The position numbers and the translations under genes are program-made. From positions 1 through 9,670 of the forward strand of contig JBGQHM010000261.1 in NCBI GenBank assembly GCA_041497995.1: a stretch of 9,670 nt of DNA, read 5' to 3'. Positions 6,163 to 9,670 of this stretch are shown here, piece by piece. The DNA is from DATKMS01 sp041497995. GTDB lineage: Bacteria > Desulfobacterota > Binatia > HRBIN30. Below the pieces are notes generated by a model. The model worked only from the letters and a program-made list of their open reading frames with translations. It was not told where the DNA came from and did not search any database. Numbering within the stretch: the first letter of the stretch is position 1; each line of letters opens with the position of its first letter.

Positions 6163-6513
6163 TTACGCTGCGTTGATGGTGAACCGCGGGATGAGCACGG
6201 TGAACTCGGCGTCCTCGACGACGGCCTGGCATCCCAGACGTGAGGTCGGCGTCAGTCCCGGCGCCTTGTCGAGCAGATCGAGCTCGTTCTCCTCGGCTTC
6301 CGAGAGCCGCTCGAATCCCTGCTTCACGATAACGTGGCAAGTGGTGCAGGCGCAGCTGCCGCCACACGCATGATCGAGGTGCACGCCGTTCGCCAGCAAG
6401 ACATCGAGAATCGATCCGGGGCGCCCATCGTGCTGGAACGGCGCCTTCTTCGGATCAAACTCGATGACCCGTTCGGGATCACCGTTCTCGAAGAGGACGC
6501 GCAGCTTTGCCAT
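6163..6513 (-). CDS. [2Fe-2S] ferredoxin, adrenodoxin/Isc type
   Basis: This 116-residue soluble electron carrier has cluster ligands C50, C56, C59 and C95 within HACGGSCACTTCHVIV and SRLGCQAVV, the C-x5-C-x2-C-x35-C spacing of adrenodoxin/Isc ferredoxins. C54 is an extra cysteine often seen in this loop. The acidic stretch SEAEENELDLLDKAPGL (71-87) matches the interaction helix of the family. The start at ATG 6513 is chosen because the family N-terminus begins there and AGG lies upstream; an in-frame ATG at 6609 would add 32 Pro/Arg-rich residues encoded partly by the adjacent repeat element. It is the first gene of a two-gene operon with the reductase. It may serve Fe-S assembly or, more likely given its partner, an oxygenase-type chain. 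Confidence 0.88.
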   Translation of the reverse strand: MAKLRVLFENGDPERVIEFDPKKAPFQHDGRPGSILDVLLANGVHLDHACGGSCACTTCHVIVKQGFERLSEAEENELDLLDKAPGLTPTSRLGCQAVVEDAEFTVLIPRFTINAA

Positions 6514-6594
6514 TGCTCGACCTGTAGCAGCGGTGATCGGCCGGTGCGAGTGGCGGGGGCCAGAAGCGACGGGCGACCCTGGTGTGCTTTCCGC

Positions 6595-6854
6595 GTAGGG
6601 GCGAGGCATTTCCCATCACGTTGGCACCGACGCGGGTTGATGTTCCGACCGTGGGCATCCTCCGCCACCGCGTGGCGTACCGGAAATGCCTCGCCCTTCT
6701 TTGCAGTGACAAACCATCTGCGAACGCTGCGTACAACCCGCGCCGCCGCAAGGGCGAGGCATTTCCAGGGAGCTGCCGTCGGCACCGCTCATCGCGCCGG
6801 ACCCCGCGAGGACTATCGTGTGTGCCCTCGCACGCGGAAATGCCTCGCCCCTAC
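6595..6854. repeat. 260-bp GTAG-footed inverted-repeat element (MITE/BIME-like)
   Basis: The 388-base gap from 6514 to 6901 is dominated by this element. Perfect 19-bp ends, GTAGGGGCGAGGCATTTCC (6595-6613) and its reverse complement (6836-6854), enclose two inner copies of the last 15 bases: inverted at 6682-6696 and direct at 6752-6766. The order is therefore right, left, right, left. Each half can form a 15-bp stem, with loops of 68 and 69 bases, around a 55-base middle. The outer bases GTAGGGGCGA equal those of the element at 4076-4155. No protein-coding frame or target-site duplication is evident. It separates the cytochrome gene from the ferredoxin operon and may supply the terminator of one and leader sequence of the other. 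Confidence 0.75.
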
Positions 6855-6901
6855 ACGTGGAATGCTTGGATACCCCAATGACCGACTTGTCCTGCTACCC
6901 G

Positions 6902-7987
6902 CTACCACCACAAGCCGCCGTCGGTGTACTCCCACAACAGGAACGCCAGCACGCGGTAGTCGAACGGGTCGGCGTCGCCGGCGACCGGGATCTGCGCGCC
7001 GACCGCGACGGCGACGTGGCCGCGCTCGGTGATGCCTTTGTAGATCTGCGGAGTCAGGAGGAGGTTGTGCTGGTTGGCGGTGACGTTCTGCAGCACTTCC
7101 AGCTCGAGCGTCGGTACCCAAGCACGCTTCAACGGGGACAGCGGGTAGCTGAACGCCATGCGGTAGTCGACACCGCGGTCGGCGCGGTTCTCGTCGATCG
7201 GTGCGACGCCAAGGATCTGTCCTTGGATGACGAAGTTGTGAATCTCCTTGCCCGCCAAGAGCGATGGCTCGAAGCTAACCGTGCCGTCGCCGAGGTGGCG
7301 GTCACGATCGCCGCTCGGCAACACGAGATCGAGACTCGCTGAGGCGACCGTCAAGCTCGGCAGGTCCGCGTAGAGCACGTGCTTGTACGCCAGGCTCACG
7401 TCGCCTATGCCGCCGGTGGTGGCTCCGTCAGTGACGTTGTGCACGGCGAAGGGCACGCCGATTTCAATCTCGCCGCGCGCTCCGACGCGCCGCTCGAACG
7501 AGAGCTCCGTCACCCAGTCGCGCTCGCCGTTGCGTCCCTTGGCGAATTCCGGAATGAGCAGCAGCTCGTCTTCGGGGAACGCCTTCGTCGTTACCAGCGG
7601 CCGGCGAAAGTTCAGCTCGCCGCGCGGCCAACACGGTTCGGTGCAGAAGCTGCGGATGTACTCGAGCACGAGATGGACCTGCTCATCCGTCAGCACATCG
7701 GCGAACGCCGGCATCTGTGGCGACAGGCCCAGTCCGCGGCCGCCATGTGCGATGAGGTAGCCCCAGTTGCCGTCGCCTTCGCGCGTGATGAAGCTGCAGT
7801 CGGTGAAATCAGGAAGCGGGACGTTAATGGCTGTGCCTTCCGGGGCGCCGCGCCCGTCGGTCCCGTGGCAACTGGAACAGGCACCTTCGTACAGCTCGCG
7901 GCCGCTCAGGTCTGCTGCGCTGCTGCTGTGCGCGAGAACGCAGAGCGTCACCGCGATTGCAGCGAGCGGCGCGCGCGTCACCCTCAC
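6902..7987 (-). CDS. Cytochrome c fused to probable outer-membrane beta-barrel domain
   Basis: This 361-residue exported protein has a signal peptide at residues 1-24, cleaved about at SSSA-AD. A class I cytochrome c domain spans roughly 27-115: CSSCH at 37-41 binds haem, and M92 in SPQMPAF is the likely distal ligand; C64, C115 and C119 are additional. Residues 150-361 are a series of alternating amphipathic strands (WVTELSFERRV, GEIEIGVPFAVHNV, VSLAYKHVLY, TVASASLDLVLPSG, YRMAFSYPL) ending in LLWEYTDGGLWW. The terminal aromatic residue resembles the outer-membrane beta-signal, and the segment recalls transporter-like barrels. It probably anchors a periplasmic haem at the outer membrane. The GTG start lies four bases after the abrB stop. 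There is no Shine-Dalgarno, so translational coupling is likely. Redox partner unknown. Confidence 0.8.
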   Translation of the reverse strand: MRVTRAPLAAIAVTLCVLAHSSSAADLSGRELYEGACSSCHGTDGRGAPEGTAINVPLPDFTDCSFITREGDGNWGYLIAHGGRGLGLSPQMPAFADVLTDEQVHLVLEYIRSFCTEPCWPRGELNFRRPLVTTKAFPEDELLLIPEFAKGRNGERDWVTELSFERRVGARGEIEIGVPFAVHNVTDGATTGGIGDVSLAYKHVLYADLPSLTVASASLDLVLPSGDRDRHLGDGTVSFEPSLLAGKEIHNFVIQGQILGVAPIDENRADRGVDYRMAFSYPLSPLKRAWVPTLELEVLQNVTANQHNLLLTPQIYKGITERGHVAVAVGAQIPVAGDADPFDYRVLAFLLWEYTDGGLWW

Positions 7988-7991
7988 CGGA

Positions 7992-8186
7992 TTACTCGCG
8001 ACCGGGTGTCTTCCGGCCGAGGTTTTCGAGATACTCCGCGAAACGGCGCGCCTTGCGCTTCAGTAAGATCGCATCGTCCTCCACCGTGAGGACCAACTCG
8101 TCACCTTCGCGCAGACCGAGGGCCGCGCGGGCATGGCGCGGCAGCACGAGCTCTCCTTTGCGTCCGACTTTCAGGATGTCTGCCAT
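7992..8186 (-). CDS. AbrB/MazE-like small DNA-binding protein (SpoVT-AbrB fold)
   Basis: This 64-residue protein has the swapped-hairpin AbrB domain over residues 4-45: ILKVGRKGELVLPRHARAAL, then GLREGDELVLTVEDDAILLKRK. It continues as a short charged tail (RRFAEYLENLGRK). ATG 8186 was chosen because the family N-terminus begins at MADILKVG and a G-rich GGGGGCGGG (8198-8190) precedes it; an upstream in-frame ATG at 8219 would add 11 Gly/His-rich residues. It could be a transcriptional regulator or the antitoxin half of a toxin-antitoxin pair, but no toxin follows. Instead the cytochrome c gene begins four bases after its stop, so it is co-transcribed with that gene and faces bioF across a 111-base divergent region it may bind. 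Confidence 0.8.
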   Translation of the reverse strand: MADILKVGRKGELVLPRHARAALGLREGDELVLTVEDDAILLKRKARRFAEYLENLGRKTPGRE

Positions 8187-8258
8187 TTGCCCGCCCCCAT
8201 GGGCAGCGTGGCGCATCACTCATGCAAAGGCAAGGTTGCGCGCACTCGTGCGGGCGCG

Positions 8259-8285
8259 TTGACAGCCGCAGGGGGCACGTCTAAT
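8259..8285 (+). promoter_or_regulatory. Candidate promoter of bioF-bioA
   Basis: TTGACA (8259-8264) is a perfect -35 box, and TCTAAT (8280-8285) matches five of six -10 bases. The spacer is 15 bases, shorter than the ideal 17. Transcription would begin near 8291-8293, only about six bases before the bioF ATG at 8298, making the transcript almost leaderless. That would fit the absence of a close Shine-Dalgarno before bioF. It lies in the 111-base region shared with the divergent abrB gene. Confidence 0.4.
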
Positions 8286-8297
8286 CGTCAGCCGACC

Positions 8298-9464
8298 ATG
8301 GCGGATGCAGACTTCGTGACGCACGAGCTGGCGCGCCGGCAGGCCGCGGGCTTGGCGCGGCGGCTGCGGCCCATCGATAGCGCGCAGGATACCTGGGTCA
8401 GCATGGACGGCCGCCGCGTGCTGTTGTTGTGCTCGAACAACTATCTCGGTCTAGCGACGCACCCAGCCGTCCGCGACGCCGCGAGCCGCGCTGCGGTCGA
8501 GTACGGCGCTGGCGCCGGCGCATCCCGGTTGATATCCGGCTCGCTGCGTCTGCATCACGCGCTCGAAGAGCAGCTGGCGGACTTCAAAGGCACCGAGGCG
8601 GCGCTGCTCTTCGCCTCCGGCTACCACGCCAACATCGGCGCGATCACCGCGCTCGTCGGTGAGCAGGATGCCGTTTTCAGCGATACGCTGAACCATGCGA
8701 GCATCATCGACGGCTGCCGCCTCTCGCGAGCCCGGGTGTTCGTCTATCCACACAACGACGTCGCCGCGCTCGATGAGCTGCTGGCGCGCAACCCGGCCCG
8801 CCGGCGACTGGTCGTCACCGAATCCATCTTCAGCATGGACGGTGACGTGGCGCCGCTCGCAGCAATTTGCAACGTTGCGGAGCGTCATGGCGCCATGGTG
8901 ATGGTCGACGAAGCCCACGCCACCGGCGTGGTCGGACCGCGCGGCGCCGGCGTGGTTGCGTTGGCCGGGCTACAGAAGCGGATGACGCTGCAGATGGGTA
9001 CACTCGGCAAAGCGCTCGGTACGTTCGGCGCGTTCGTGGCCGGCCGCCGTGCGGTCATCGACCTCCTGATAAACGCAGCGCGCAGCTTCATCTATACGAC
9101 GGCCCTGCCACCGCCAGTGGTGGCTGCCGCGTCTGCCGCGCTGGGGATCGTGGTTTCCGAGCCGGTTCGGCAGCAGCAGCTTGCTGACAACGCGAGTGAC
9201 CTGTGGCAAGGGCTGCGGCAGCTGGGTCTGCAGCTTCCCGACAGGCCCGCGCACATCCTTCCGGTCATGATCGGCGATGCCTCGAAGACGATGCGCATAT
9301 CGGAGCGCCTCCTCGATCAGGCGGTGTTCGTGCAAGGTATCCGTCCACCCACCGTGCCGCCTGAAACGGCGCGTTTGCGGGTTACGGTGATGAGCACGCA
9401 TACCGCCGCCGATCTGTCCTTCGCACTCGGCGCGTTCCGGCGGGTCTTCTCCGAGGAGTTGTGA
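8298..9464 (+). CDS. bioF: 8-amino-7-oxononanoate synthase (biotin synthesis)
   Basis: This complete 388-residue pyridoxal-phosphate enzyme joins pimeloyl-ACP or pimeloyl-CoA with L-alanine, releasing CO2, to form 8-amino-7-oxononanoate in the cytoplasm. Visible motifs are CSNNYLGLATHP (45-56), GAGASRLISGSLRLHHALE (72-90), DTLNHASIIDG (129-139), VTESIFSMDGD (173-183), VDEAHATGVVG (203-213) with the cofactor-binding Asp204 and His207, and TLGKALGTFGAF (235-246), in which K238 forms the Schiff base. Length and motifs match BioF rather than the related KBL or ALAS, and the adjacent bioA settles it. ATG 8298 begins the family N-terminus; an upstream in-frame ATG at 8133 would overlap abrB antisense and give non-homologous sequence. 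Its TGA shares one base with the bioA start. Confidence 0.93.
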   Translation: MADADFVTHELARRQAAGLARRLRPIDSAQDTWVSMDGRRVLLLCSNNYLGLATHPAVRDAASRAAVEYGAGAGASRLISGSLRLHHALEEQLADFKGTEAALLFASGYHANIGAITALVGEQDAVFSDTLNHASIIDGCRLSRARVFVYPHNDVAALDELLARNPARRRLVVTESIFSMDGDVAPLAAICNVAERHGAMVMVDEAHATGVVGPRGAGVVALAGLQKRMTLQMGTLGKALGTFGAFVAGRRAVIDLLINAARSFIYTTALPPPVVAAASAALGIVVSEPVRQQQLADNASDLWQGLRQLGLQLPDRPAHILPVMIGDASKTMRISERLLDQAVFVQGIRPPTVPPETARLRVTVMSTHTAADLSFALGAFRRVFSEEL

Positions 9465-9670
9465 TGCGCGTCAACCCGGAGGAGCTGGCGGCGTGGGATC
9501 AGGCATACCTGTGGCATCCATTCACTCAGATGCAGGATTGGGTTGCCGAGGAGCCGGTGATCATTGTCGGTGGTGAGGGCAACTACCTGATCGACGTCTA
9601 CGGCAACCGCTACCTCGATGGCGTGTCGTCGTTGTGGTGCAATGTGCACGGCCATCGCCATCCGACGTTG
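9464..9670 (+). CDS. bioA: Adenosylmethionine-8-amino-7-oxononanoate aminotransferase, N-terminal part
   Basis: This gene runs off the right edge; 69 codons are present. It would convert the BioF product, 8-amino-7-oxononanoate, to 7,8-diaminopelargonate, using S-adenosylmethionine (or lysine in some lineages) as amino donor and PLP as cofactor. The N-terminus WDQAYLWHPFTQMQDW (residues 11-26) is diagnostic for BioA, where the Trp and Pro-Phe-Thr residues shape the substrate site, and is followed by YLIDVYGNRYLDGVSSLWCN and VHGHRHP. The PLP lysine lies beyond the window. ATG 9464 overlaps the bioF stop by one base (TGATG); GTG 9461 is in frame and possible. GGAG sits downstream of the start, so translation probably depends on coupling to bioF. 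Confidence 0.92.
   Translation, partial: MRVNPEELAAWDQAYLWHPFTQMQDWVAEEPVIIVGGEGNYLIDVYGNRYLDGVSSLWCNVHGHRHPTL

Noticed and set aside
7379..8089. Plus-strand open frame of 236 codons opposite the cytochrome c gene
   Set aside because: The minus strand carries a signal peptide, CXXCH motif and coherent protein; the plus-strand product has low-complexity Ala/Arg/Val composition and spans two minus-strand genes.
8133..8297. N-terminal extension of bioF from the upstream in-frame ATG at 8133
   Set aside because: The added 55 residues resemble no BioF N-terminus and would lie antisense to abrB; the family start fits ATG 8298.

Overview
The window is GC-rich bacterial chromosomal DNA with short intergenic gaps. 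A Cys-rich protein with a PTPTP linker, GTAGGGGCG-type palindromic intergenic repeats, a DUF5996 protein and a bioF-bioA pair together suggest an environmental deltaproteobacterium-like lineage, such as Desulfobacterota or Binatota. This placement is inference from style, not from a marker gene.

Layout. Positions 1-429 (+) hold the C-terminal part of a Cys-rich protein that enters from the left edge. A hairpin-bearing gap follows, then a complete DUF5996-family gene (679-1614, +). Positions 1754-3225 (+) are the wreck of a type I restriction-modification locus in the order hsdM, hsdS, vapB, vapC, hsdR. Only the start of hsdM, the end of hsdS, an intact vapB antitoxin, two pieces of vapC, and the start and end of hsdR remain. 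They are joined by at least four deletions and frame changes. A class I SAM methyltransferase (3241-4053, +) follows. After a REP/BIME-like palindromic element (4076-4155) comes an unusual fusion of an SRPBCC domain to a nitroreductase (4255-5367, +).

The strand then changes at a hairpin-rich convergent gap (5368-5460). On the minus strand, read right to left, there is an AbrB-type small regulator (8186-7992) four bases ahead of a cytochrome c fused to a probable outer-membrane beta-barrel (7987-6902). Next comes a 260-bp inverted-repeat element (6595-6854), and then an Isc-type [2Fe-2S] ferredoxin and an FAD/NAD(P)H ferredoxin-reductase-like gene in a tight operon (6513-6163 and 6153-5461). 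Diverging from abrB on the plus strand is the biotin pair bioF (8298-9464) and bioA (9464 to the right edge, partial), overlapping by one base.

Function. bioF and bioA catalyse consecutive steps of biotin ring assembly and are clearly co-transcribed. The ferredoxin and reductase form an NAD(P)H-to-acceptor electron chain, but no oxygenase partner is in view. The restriction locus can no longer restrict or modify DNA. I see no complete new multi-gene system. The points most worth a second look are the deletion-shattered R-M/TA locus, the two GTAG-footed palindromic elements that share one architecture, the SRPBCC-nitroreductase fusion, and the cytochrome c-barrel fusion. No tRNA, rRNA, CRISPR array or insertion-sequence transposase was seen.
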